A stretch of 64,000 nt of DNA from Aradus depressus (Eukaryota > Arthropoda > Insecta > Hemiptera > Aradidae): assembly GCA_963662175.1 (NCBI GenBank), contig OY759219.1, forward strand, positions 45,438,675 through 45,502,674, read 5' to 3'. The notes beneath the pieces are model-generated. The model was not told where the DNA came from and did no database searches. It was given only the letters and a program-made list of their open reading frames with translations. Both the position numbers and the translations under genes were made by a program. Below, in pieces: positions 42,779-52,447 of this stretch. The number at the start of each line of letters is the position of its first letter. Position 1 is the first letter of the stretch.

Positions 42779-44190
42779 ATATATATATGGTGTGTGGTCT
42801 GTCGAAATTTCTTCTAATAGTTCGAGAGGTTCCATCTTGATGTTGAGGCTATGTATGGCATCAAATGTTAAGTTGGTGTCGTGGGTTCTAAGTATGTTCA
42901 TTAAAACAGGAACAGGTTCTGATTCGTGATACATATATAAGGCCGACGAATCTGTGGTATGAATTCGTTCTCCTATAATTGTAGGAGAGTAGTATTGTGT
43001 AGATTGAATGTTATATTTCTATGGTCTTTATTTATAATAACATTCTTATAATTAAAAGTCAAGTACTGGTTGACAATGGTGACATAAGTAATAAACGGTT
43101 TACTTTGAATGGTGTACCGGACGCAGTCTTCTAGAGGGTCATTATTGAGTAGTTGGTGTATACATTTGTTCTTGATAGATGTCACATTGGTACAATAATA
43201 ATGGTTATACATTAGATTGCAAATACCTGTGAATAATTCACTGTCTCTAAGGATGAGGGCAGGGTGGATACTGACTGTTTTGGTTTGTTCGTCTCTCCAA
43301 ACTGGGTACGATAATAGGAAATAAGTCTCAATAGGGGATGATTTTAAGGGGATTTGCAGGAAGTAGTAGAGTGAGTCGGGTGAGACAGAACAATGCACTT
43401 TTCCCAAATGTTGTAGTATTTCTGGTTGGTCAGAAATTAAGTTGATGTGCGTATGAATACGTAAATCTTCCAATTCTTTAAAAGAAATAATACTGGAGTG
43501 TATCATATTTGATTTGCAAAATTCAAGAGATGTGGCTATATCACTTATTTTATTATATATAATAACATTAAATTTGAAAATAGGTACGTATAGTGTTGTT
43601 GAAGTTCTATAGCGTTATATCTAGGTAGCGTTGGAAAAGAAGTTTATAATTCGTCTGTTGGTGTTCTGTATTGTTTGTATGTCTTTGTTAAATTCGTTAA
43701 TTAATTGTTTATTTAGGGAGAGTTGTTTCTCTACGTTGTGTTCTAAGTGGTACGTACTACGTTCAAGTTGCTGAAGTGTAATCTCATATCATAAGTTGCT
43801 TTGTCGTTGGCGTCCATGTTTCCTGTGATCCAGCTGATCGCGGTCCCCAAGCCATTGAAAAGTCCTCTTTCTTGCCTGTTATGTTTATTTGAAAGTATAA
43901 TATGATTTAATTTATCTAAGGTGTATTCAAAATGGGATTTTAGTGAGTCAATCTGTTGTGGGTTTCTGTTTCTAGGGGCCATAGCTTCTAATACTAAAGG
44001 GGTTTTTAGTAATTCTACTTGGATTTTTCCTATATTGATATGGTGTACAAAAGTATAGTAATTTTTTATAATAAAGGAATCCTGAATTATTCCTTGTCCG
44101 TTTGATAAGTCAGTTATTACTGCCGCTGGGACCAGGCACAGGTGAAGGTATATGAAGAACAGGAGAACAGGATAATCTTCATCTGAAACA
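42779..44190 (-). pseudogene. env: Errantivirus-like env (F-type), frameshifted and truncated
   Basis: The amino-terminus lies in the same open frame as the integrase end. A hydrophobic signal-like stretch LLFFIYLHLCLVPAAV is at about 44170-44118, then a cleavage site RQER followed by GLFNGLGTAISWITGN, the F-like fusion-peptide region. The frame breaks at about 43743. It continues as 43506-42973 (containing CSVSPDSLYYFLQIPLKSSP) and 42934-42779. The membrane anchor is missing because LTR M1 begins first: the hydrophobic residues at the very end are translated LTR. It is related to, but clearly diverged from, the env at 6524. Confidence 0.78.
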
Positions 44191-45240
44191 AATGATTGAT
44201 TTTGAGATCCATGTTTTTCAAATCTCCTGAGTTTCTTTAGTTGAGATGGATGTATTTTAGTTTGCTTTGTACCCTTTTGACTGGTGCCAGTTTTATTAAC
44301 AGAATTGTATACGATTTTCTTATATCTAGGTTTTGCCTTATTCCTATTGTTAGTTTTTATAAAAATCTCCCCGTCGAGGATATCTACATGTTCCCTACTT
44401 CTATTTGAACGTTCCGTTCTATTTTCTTTTTCTTTCTCTAATAATCTTTTTATGATTTGTCTAATCCTATTGTTATCTTCATGATATTCTTTTGTTTTTT
44501 GCTCTAATATTAGTGTCTGATTATATTGGAGTAAAGGAGAGTTATTAGATAATCCGAAAGTAATTTCATTAGGGGACATTTTAAGGTAGGAGCTCGCGGT
44601 ATTATTATATGCTATCAGGGCCAATTTTAATTTTTTTTTGAATGAGCATTTTTTGTTTATTTTCTTGTTGTATAATATTTAATATTTCTATCAGGGTTGA
44701 ATGAGCTCTGTTAGTTAGTCCATTTGATTATGATTATGAGGAGTGGTGAGGTATAGAGAAGAGTTGTTATATTTTAGAAAATTGTCTAATCCCATGTTTG
44801 CAAATTCAGTTCCATTGTCTGTCTGTACCAAGTCTGGAGTTGGATAGTTACTAAGATAATCTGTTAATGAATTAATAATTTCTACTGCGTTAGTACTTTT
44901 GAGAGTATAAGCAGTTAGTCTCTTGGAAAAGCAATCTAGTATGGTCAAAATAATATTGTCATAGAAAAGAATGTCCATTTGTAATTTCTCGAATGGTTTG
45001 TTAGGGGTAGGGGTCTTTTGAAAATTAGGTCTCGGGGGGTTCCTGTCATACTTAACCGGTTTACATATTTCACAGTTATTCACGTAAGTATCTGGTTATG
45101 TCTGATAACATGGCAGGCCAATAATATTTGATTTTAATTCGCTGGTAAGTGTCATTAATGCCCCGATGACAAGTTTTCCCACAGTGGTAGTTGATTATAG
45201 TGTCTGTTTGTTCATCTGTGTTCTCTATGTCTTCTGAAAC
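44191..45240 (-). pseudogene. pol: Errantivirus-like integrase
   Basis: Zinc-finger region NYHCGKTCHRGI at about 45190-45155, then YYWPAML and CEICKPVKYDR. The core has the first Asp in LQMDILF and the second in VQTDNGTEF. At the expected third position the relic reads TNRAHSTLIE, so Asn stands where the catalytic Glu of PIERFHSTL sits in the provirus at 1-8493. A frameshift or stop near 44715 splits core from C-terminus (MALIAYNNTASSYLKMSPNE, from 44624). The C-terminal frame runs on without a stop into env. Confidence 0.8.
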
Positions 45241-45246
45241 GTTAAA

Positions 45247-45534
45247 CTATCTCTTAAGTTTGACAGTTGGATATGCTTCTTCTATTAATTTTTGTAAGTG
45301 TTGGAATATATTATTATAGATTTGTTCATCTATAGATCCGTTGACTTTTGGAGAACAATATACTCCGTAAACGGTGTGAGGTTTAAGGAACTCTAAACAT
45401 TTAAATTCGATGTCTTTAGAAAAGGGGTATCTTGTAAACCAATAATGCCTCGTTTTATTTTCAAATAACTTTAAGTTTTTGCTCAAATTTGGATTTCCTC
45501 TTTCAATAATAATTTGGTTCTTTTCAACATTCAC
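45247..45534 (-). pseudogene. pol: Pol linker between RNase H and integrase
   Basis: 95-codon fragment. Segments such as FLKPHTVYGVYCSPKVNG correspond in position and pattern to the linker of the provirus at 107-1789 (EHVVPRVKYWIYFESD). It is separated from RNase H by a stop and frame change. Confidence 0.6.
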
Positions 45535-45616
45535 ACATTTTTTCTTGTCTTCTATGATGTTTAGCTGATCTCTAGAGCTTTCTTGAGAATGAATGGTGTT
45601 ATATTATATAATAGTA

Positions 45617-46190
45617 TTAGCTATTATCATCATCATCGTCTTCTATGTCCAATGGGGGCTCTTGTTCGCTAGAATTTGAAATAGGGGACAAGATATTTCT
45701 GCTGTCTGACAAAACTTGGTCTAAATATATATTTGGGCCTGCATCTTCTTCAATAGCATGTAGGGACTGGTGAGATTTCTTCGGAGGATTTCTTGACAGA
45801 CCGTCGGCTGCTTTATTGGTCTTCCCTTCAATGTATTTAATTTCATATTCCAAGTCAGCTGGTGAACTTTTCCATCTAAGTAGTTTTGCATTGAGCTCTT
45901 TGATGTTATGAAGCCACTGGAGGGGTTTGTGGTCTGTCTGAATGATGAATTTTTTTCCATATATATAAGGCCTAAAGTGTTTACATCCCCAATATATTGC
46001 CAATAATTCTTTTTCAATTGTTGATAAATTTTCTTCGTGGTTATTAAGGGTTCTGGAGGCAAAAACTACTGGTAAGTCTTTTCCATCGTGAATTTGCGAT
46101 AAGACAGCTCCAATAGCAGGATTTGATGCATCCGTAGTTAAAACAAATTGCTTGTTGAAGTCCGGTAGCCGAAGGATAGGAGCATTTTGT
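45617..46190 (-). pseudogene. pol: Errantivirus-like RNase H
   Basis: FVLTTDASNPAIGAVLSQ (about 46150), VVFASRTLNNHEENLSTIEK, ELLAIYWGCKHFRPYIYG and IIQTDHKPLQWLHNIK give the full motif series, and the C-terminal GKTNKAADGLSRNP closes the domain. The frames shift between 46003 and 46062. Confidence 0.85.
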
Positions 46191-46959
46191 AATACTTCTT
46201 TGAGTTTGTTATAAGCTAATACATATTCCGGATCGTCTGGATTAATTTTGAAATTTTTCTTAGCGCTGTCGTGAGAGGTTTCGCTATCTTTGTGTAGTTT
46301 TTAATCATTTTTCTGTAGTAGCCGGTTAGGCCTAGAAATTGTTTAATTTGAGTCTGGGAAGTAGGTACAGGTAAATTTTGTATCGCTTCTAATTTAATTG
46401 GGTTAGGCTGAATGCCTTTTTCAGAAATTACGTGGCCCAGAAATAATAGCTCTCTCTTAAAAAATTCCGTCTTATCTAATTGGATTTTTAAATTTGTTGT
46501 TTTAAGTTCTCGAAGACAGCTCTTAAATGTTTGAGGTGTTCTTCGAGATTATCAGAAAATATGATTAAATCATCCATGTAAACAAGTACCTACGTTCGGT
46601 ATTTTAGAAAAAATTATGGTCATCGCTCTCTGAAGGGTGGGGGAAGCGTTTTTGAGGCCAAAGGGCATACGGAGGAACTCGTAACACCCGTTCTCCGTGG
46701 AGAACGCGGTCTTTGGGATTGACTCAGAATCTAGCTCTATTTGGTAAAAACCCGAAGCAAGGTCGATGGCGGAGAAATAGGTAGCTCTACCGTTCTTACC
46801 AAATAAATCCTCTATATTTGGCCGAGGGAACTTGTCCTCGGTCGTCTTTTCGTTTAGTTTCCTGTAGTCAATCACCATAGTATCTTACGTTTACCGGATG
46901 AGTCCGGTTTTTTCGGCACAACCGATATCGGACCACCCTGGAGTAGCATGCATAACGTC
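46191..46959 (-). pseudogene. pol: Errantivirus-like reverse transcriptase (N-terminus missing)
   Basis: ISVVPKKPDSSGKR, then [57 protein letters not shown] and, after a +1 shift near 46585, the catalytic YMDDLIIFS (about 46564-46580). FLGHVISEKGIQPNPIKLEA and FLGLTGYYRKMI follow. At least three frameshifts occur. At about 46959 the sequence ends against LTR N, so the fingers' N-terminus, protease and gag are gone. Confidence 0.87.
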
Positions 46960-47992
46960 TGGGTAAATAAAACGAAACTTAGAACGAAAATATATTTATT
47001 ATAATAGAAGATTGAACATTTATAAAAGAATAATTATTGAGGTAATAATAATAATAAAAAATAATTTAATACTGAAGCCTGATGGGCGAAAAGTGACAAT
47101 TTAGTATCTGTCTGAAGGGCATTACTGGTTTTTTATATGGCTCTATTGGCAATGGATAAACGTTTAAGAAATAAACCTGTTCGTTGAATTCCACATTTCC
47201 TTGGAGTGCTGTGTTGAAATCAATAGACGGATGATTTCCTGGGTCGTCGATACATTTTAACGGGTGGATGGCATCTCGGATGGTATATCTCTTCGATGGC
47301 GGAAGTAATTGTCTTGCGTCTCCGTTGAACAAAGAATATGATCACTCCGACACTGAATTGATGTAATTGTCCGGATGTCATCAAATACGTTCATTATTAA
47401 AACTGTAGGAAAGGATTAACAACTCCCCACTCCGATACAAAAGCACTTGTAAGATTACATTTTGGGACTTAGAATATTTCTATATAAAATCGGCACTGAG
47501 GGTGATGTGGATTCTGCCCAGTGTCTGTCGCACGACTAATCATGAGATTAAACTGTGATCACATTTTGGACTTAGAATGTTTTTCAATAGAATTAGAACT
47601 CAGAGTGACGTGGATTCGGCCCGGGGTCTGTCGCAAGATTGCCGATCCATATACGACTTTTTGGGAGCTCTCCTCGCGCCTTAGGTGGGGGAAAACCGGT
47701 AGCATCTGGCTATTCATTGGCTCACGTTGTTTGTCGACGTCATATTGGGCGGAGCTTCGAGCTTCCCTTTCCAGAATCTTCCTGCCTTTTGATATTGTTT
47801 AAACAAGCTGCATCTGCCCGGACGTCTTCAATTAAAGAGCATCCGCTAAAAGTTGAATTATTTCTCTCTGACCCAAGTAGAGCCTCTGGATAGTGCTGCT
47901 ACTGTCTCTGGTGGCGGCTTCTCGCAACCTCATTTATTTATTATAAACCCGATTATCTCGCAAGTAATCGGTGGTATCCTGGTAATGCTACA
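46960..47992 (-). mobile_element. LTR of family N (related to M)
   Basis: 1033 bp, minus-strand start TGTAGCATTACCAGG (compare TGTAGCATG in M) and end TTTATTTACCCA. The end region shares AAACTTAGAAC and the TATTTATT block with M copies. It contains a small minus-strand frame (47066-47332, KRYTIRDAIHPLKCIDDPG) of unknown meaning. It abuts LINE sequence at 47993 and the pol relic at 46959. No target duplication is seen. Confidence 0.55.
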
Positions 47993-48802
47993 ATACAGAC
48001 AGAAGAAGGGGACGTAGAGATGGACTCATACAAAGGACTGTTACAGGGAGATGTTTGGTCACCAATCCTCTTTAACATGTATACTAGAGAGATACATGGG
48101 GAGCTAGATGAGGGCATCAGTCTACTGCAATACGCCGATGACATGGTGATCTTCACAACACAACCCACAGTAGACCAGGCCATCACCAAACTAGAGGGGG
48201 GACTCAGTACTCTCTCCAACAGACTGGATGACTTGAAACTCAGGATCAACAATGACAAATCGACACTCGTACCTTTCACAAAGAAGAGAAACATCAACCA
48301 CAACAACATCAAATTAGAACATAGTCATGTCACCATACCCGTGCTAAGGAACACAAATTCCTTGGCGTTTGGTTCGATACAAAACTGTCCTTCCCATACA
48401 ATAGCAAAATCACAAAAACAAATAAATCTCCTTAAATGTATAGCAGGAGATTTGAGTTGGGGGGCACATCCCACCAACATGATCCACCTATATAAGAGCT
48501 TAGTTCGACCACTGCTGGAGTATGGCTGCGAGGTTTATGGCTCCACCAGAACACCCCTCATTCAGAAACCTAGTGTTATACAAAACCAGGCCTTAAAAAT
48601 GTCATTAAGGACATTTAAAACAACTCCTATAAATGCCGTTCTGGTGGAGGTCTTCTTCAGGCCCAGGACTGAGCATGGTGCCATTGTCATCAGATCTTTT
48701 AAAGGCCTCCAATTCCTTCTCCTTCTCCAAAATCTGCTCTGCTGTTTTGGGTCAGCACTTTTCTTGTTTTCGTTCCAAAGTCAATATTCCTATCGTCTTT
48801 GA
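47993..48802 (+). pseudogene. LINE ORF2 fragment, reverse transcriptase palm/thumb
   Basis: Begins at the LTR N edge. GLLQGDVWSPILFNMYT (normally PQGSVLSP), LLQYADDMVIFTTQPT with the catalytic pair, LKLRINNDKSTLVPFTKK, and a thumb with HLYKSLVRPLLEYGCEVYGS. The YLG box is disturbed (NTNSLAFGS), and the end reads out of the domain near 48700. It is a different copy from the LINE at 33011. Confidence 0.85.
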
Positions 48803-48869
48803 GTTGTGTAAGCAAACACAACTCTTTGCTGCCCCAAAAAATCCTCTCCTAATTCCACCGCATCACAAC

Positions 48870-49262
48870 GCTGTGTGCTACCGGTGAGAATAGAACTCAC
48901 GATCCTTTCCTAACTTGACAAGTACGCTGTGTGCTACCGGTGAGGATCGAACTCACAATGCTTTTCTAACTAGGCAAGCACGCTGTGTACTACCGGTGAG
49001 GATCTAACTCACAATGCTTTTCTAACTAGGCAAGCATGCTGTGTATTACCGGTGAGGATCTAACTCACAATGCTTTTCTAACTAGGCAAGCACGCTGTGT
49101 GCTACCGGTGAGGATCGAACTCACGATCCTTTCCTAACTAGACAAGCACGCTGTTGTGCTACCGGTGAGGATAGAACTCACAATGCTTTTCTAACTAGGC
49201 AAGCACGCTGTGCGCTACCAGTGAGGATCGAACTCACGATCCTTTCCTAATTAGGCAAGCAC
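48870..49262 (-). repeat. 56-bp tRNA-like minisatellite, seven units
   Basis: On the minus strand each unit reads TAGCACACAGCGTGCTTGCC, then TAGTTAGGAAAGGATCG, then TGAGTTCGATCCTCACCGG. That is an A box, an anticodon-arm-like part and a T-arm with B box GTTCGATCC, joined head to tail with almost no linker. The sequence differs from the 69-bp array but the design is the same. Confidence 0.9.
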
Positions 49263-49366
49263 GCTAAGCCTGTGCTAACAACGCCTCTGGTCTTCTTGTA
49301 AGTTCTTATAAAAAACTTTTTATATTTTTAACTTTTCATTCTATTTAATATTTGTTTTAATTTTAG

Positions 49367-49422
49367 GAATTGGAGAAAAATTAATTTTTCAGAGAATTTT
49401 AGCAGCGAATAGACAAGAGCAA
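49367..49422 (+). CDS. Possible host exon
   Basis: 56 nt between a pyrimidine-rich acceptor (TTTTAATTTTAG) and a donor (GTAGGT). One frame is open (two leading bases, then GEKLIFQRILAANRQEQ) and ends in phase 0. The next good candidate on this strand (52352) starts in phase 0, so the two could be consecutive exons with a transposon-filled intron of 2.9 kb. It is short and the homology is weak. Confidence 0.22.
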
Positions 49423-49509
49423 GTAGGTGTCAATATGTTTATATTATTATTATAATTATGTATTTTTCAGGTCCAGCGCTCATTGCTCTCAAGTCCGGCG
49501 TCCATGGCC

Positions 49510-49832
49510 AAAAAGTTGTAAATTACCTCCCGAACAAATTCCCTGATTTTCATTTTATATGTGAAGATTGTTTTCAAGGGATAATCTCGATCTTCGTCCG
49601 ATGATTGAATCCAGTCGTCCAAATCGTCTTTTGAGGTCTGTGCGTTTCAGTCTGATATGAGTTGTCCAAGTTAAACGTCTTTCTAAATAAAGTCCTAGAT
49701 ATCGGACAGTGTCGGATGCAGCAATGGGCTGGTTGTTATTGTAAACTGGTCGACAAGTGTTGTGTCTGAGAGTGAATGTGCTTTGCAGAGATTTGTCTCC
49801 ATTAATTTTTATTCTCCATTTGTTGGCCCATT
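49510..49832 (-). pseudogene. Jockey-like LINE fragment, reverse transcriptase thumb
   Basis: On the minus strand: WANKWRIKINGDKSLQSTFT, LRHNTC, DTVRYLGLYLERRLTWTTHI and LKRTDLKRRFGRL. The WRIKIN.DKS and YLG...RLTW boxes are typical of Jockey elements. Both ends are truncated. Confidence 0.75.
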
Positions 49833-51144
49833 ATAAATATCAAAAAAAGAAAATAGCCAGTGAAAACGGAAACAAATTAATGAGGTCAGTTAACCTTTTT
49901 CCTATTTTAAAATATTTAAAACTGTTATTTATATTGGTAATGACAAATGGCTACTGATTAATTATTATAACATTTTTAGAAATTTATTATCGTAGAATAA
50001 TACAGCTGCTACATACAGTGGCTCAAAAAAGTATAGGCAATTTTATTTTTGTAGGTTTTAATGTTATAACAAAATAGAGAACAAAACAAAAAGCTTTTTA
50101 AAAGAAAACATTTATTATGAGAAAGACTTGAACAGTAGTAGTTTAGAAAAAAAAAACATTGCAACTAATCAATATTGAAAAATGGGAAAAAACAGCATCA
50201 AAAAAGTATAGGCAATTGCCTGAAATACCAATTAACTAGTTCAATTTTAAGCAAAATTAATATTTTGTATGCATCCCTTTGGCTTGTATTATGACATTAA
50301 ACCGTCTGGGCATTGAGGAAACTAAATTTTTAGTGGTGTCGGTCGATATCTTTTGCCACATCCAGCAGTACTTTTTTGAGCTCATTTTTTGAAGAAATTT
50401 TGCTCTTACGGATCGCTGATCCCAGGTGACTTATCGAGCGATTGGTGAAAAGTTAAAATTAAGCTTATTTACTCTGAGAACGATTATTAAAAATTTTGAA
50501 AACACTGGGTCTCTTGAAAATAGGAAACGAAGTGGACACCCAAGGATATTCACAGCCAGGGAAACACGAGAAATCGTAAAAAAGGTAAAAAAAATCCATT
50601 TATAAGTGGACCAGACTTGGCGTTAGATGTGGCAAATTGTGTAGACAAGTCTTTCTGTGTCCAAACAGTATGAAATGTTTTGAATGAAAAGCAATTTTTC
50701 GGAAGAGCCGCCCGAAAGAAACCGTTCATTTCACAAGCTAATAGGGAGAAACGTTTGCTATTTGCCAAACAGTATAAAAACCAAACTGAAGAATTTTGGA
50801 ATAAAGTAATTTTTTTCTGACGAATCTCAATTTAATATTTTTGGATCCGATGGACGTCGTTATGTTTGGAGAAAAACCAATACAGAATTCCAAACAAAGA
50901 ATTTAAGGCCATTGGTAAAACACGGCGGTGGGAGTGTTATGGTGTGGGGCCTATGGCTGCAAGTGGAGTGGGTAATTTAGTCTGTATTGATGTTATTATG
51001 ACTGCTGATGTTTACATCAATGTGTTGCGTCATAATTTAAAGGAGAGTGCCGTGAAACTAGGATTAGAGAGAACATTTATATTTCAGCAAGATAATGACC
51101 CCAAACATAGGGCCAGAAAAACTGAAGAATGGTTGCTATATAAT

Positions 51145-51790
51145 TAAGGTGACCAGATTATGAGATTCTCAAAACGGGACCCACAATATCGGGGAAGTTA
51201 GAGACACCCTTAAAAAAATACTATTTACCAATATATATATATATATGAAATACTATTTTATTCAATAAAATATCATCAGACTACATTTAGAAATAAACTT
51301 GATACCACTTGAAAAAAATATTGTCGAAAAAACTGACTTCAATGTTTATTTTTCATATTTTTGAGATGAGTGAATTTTTTTCAAAATATCAGGCTTTTTT
51401 TTGATGAAATCTAAAAACTGTACACAACCCATTGCAAAGTTACATTTTACTAGCATCATTGCTTTAAGGGTCGACATTTTCATTTGAGATTTTTCTAGTG
51501 ACCAAATGTCATTAATAATTGAGAAAACTCGTTCCACTGGAGCGTTTGTTCCTCGTTCTCTCATGCCTTATTAGTTATTACTTATTAGTGGTGGGTTTTG
51601 ATTCATTTTTTAAAGATTTAATTCATTTGATTCATTCATCACCAATGAATGGAATTTAGGAAGCAAACTCGATGCTGTCAAAAGTACATATGGGACCAAA
51701 TATTTGTAAAACGGGACAAATAAGCGTCCCGAGCATATATTTCGGGACAACGGGACAGGTCCCTGTAAAACGGGACGTCTGGTCGCCTTA
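51145..51790. mobile_element. hAT-type element inside the Tc1 transposase
   Basis: 646 bp with ends TAAGGTGACCAGA and TCTGGTCGCCTTA, flanked by a perfect 8-bp duplication TATATAAT (51137-51144 and 51791-51798). The 8-bp duplication and the transposase remnant inside define hAT. Confidence 0.92.
51346..51564 (-). pseudogene. hAT transposase C-terminal dimerisation fragment
   Basis: APVERVFSIINDIWSLEKSQ and MSTLKAMMLVKCNF match the end of hAT transposases (pattern N..VER.FS...I....K..L....L..L). About 70 codons remain; DNA-binding and catalytic parts are missing. Confidence 0.75.
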
Positions 51791-52351
51791 TATATAATGC
51801 ACCCCGTCAACTCAAAGCTCCTCCCCAGTCACCAGATGTGAACCCGATAGAGAACCTTTGGAGTCACCTGGAATCAGCGATCCGTAAGAGCAAAATTTCT
51901 TCAAAAAATGAGCTCAAAAAAGTACTGCTGGATGTGGCAAAAGATATCGACCGACACCACTAAAAATTTAGTTTCCTCAATGCCCAGAAGACTTAATGCT
52001 ATAATACAAGCCAAAGGGATGCATACAAAATATTAATTTTGCTTAAAATTGAAGTAGTTAATTGGTATTTCAGGCAATTGTCTATACTTTTTTGATGTTG
52101 TTTTTTCCCATTTTTCAATATTGATTTGTTGCAATGTTTTTTTTTTCTAAACTACTACTGTTCAAGTCTTTCTCATAATAAATGTTTTCTTTTAAAAAGC
52201 TTTTTGTTTTGTTCTCTATTTTGTTATAAAACCTACAAAAATAAAATTGCCTATACTTTTTTGAGCCACTGTATATTGTTATACAATCCATATACAATAC
52301 ATATCCTAAAATTGAAAATTAATATATTTTTTTTTCTGCTTCAATTTGCAG

Positions 52352-52393
52352 TGTTTCTTCAGATGCTTCATGGAGAGAGGAGGTTTCATTGAT
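52352..52393 (+). CDS. Candidate exon of an odorant-binding protein gene
   Basis: 42 nt between a good acceptor (CTGCTTCAATTTGCAG) and a consensus donor (GTAAGT), open in frame 0 at both ends: CFFRCFMERGGFID. In insect odorant-binding proteins (secreted carriers of small hydrophobic ligands in sensillar lymph) the second and third conserved cysteines are spaced C-x3-C and followed by a pattern like C(F/Y)..CF.E..G.(I/M)D. This peptide fits closely. Short exons around this motif occur in the family. Other exons with the remaining cysteines were not found. Both flanks are transposons, so the gene, if alive, has very large introns. Confidence 0.45.
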
Positions 52394-52447
52394 GTAAGTT
52401 TATGCTCGTAAGTAGGGGCACAGTATCGACGGCAGTTTTGATACTTA

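Larger units (their letters stand above)
50423..52000 (+). pseudogene. Tc1-like transposase, N-terminus lost and hAT-interrupted
   Basis: Readable in three frames: SLENRKRSGHPRIFTARE (helix-turn-helix end with the GRPR-like motif), VIFSDESQFNIFGSDGRRYV with the first catalytic Asp, KHGGGSVMVWG, then FIFQQDNDPKH with the second Asp. The hAT insertion follows WLLYN at 51144. After it come LKAPPQSPDVNPIENLWSHL with the catalytic Glu (DD34E type). Stop codons and frameshifts make it non-functional. Confidence 0.88.
50017..52271. mobile_element. Tc1-like element with 405-bp inverted arms
   Basis: Terminal CAGTGGCTCAAAAAAGTATA is mirrored at the right end, flanked by TA on both sides (50015-50016 and 52272-52273), the Tc1/mariner signature. 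Inverted arms extend from 50017 to about 50422 and from about 51867 to 52271. The inner part of the left arm is an inverted copy of the 3' end of the transposase gene, so the original left end and transposase start have been replaced. A hAT element sits at 51145-51790. Confidence 0.9.

Noticed and set aside
42734..42780. Transmembrane-like end of the minus-strand env
   Set aside because: These codons lie in LTR M1, as the copy at 60761-60798 shows, so the true anchor is missing.
49838..49883. Further possible exon ending ATGAG before GTCAGT
   Set aside because: No pyrimidine-rich acceptor, and its phase does not fit the neighbouring candidates.
52126..52392. 88-codon plus-strand frame ending over the candidate exon
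   Set aside because: Most of it is the Tc1 right arm; only the 42-nt spliced segment in another frame is of interest.
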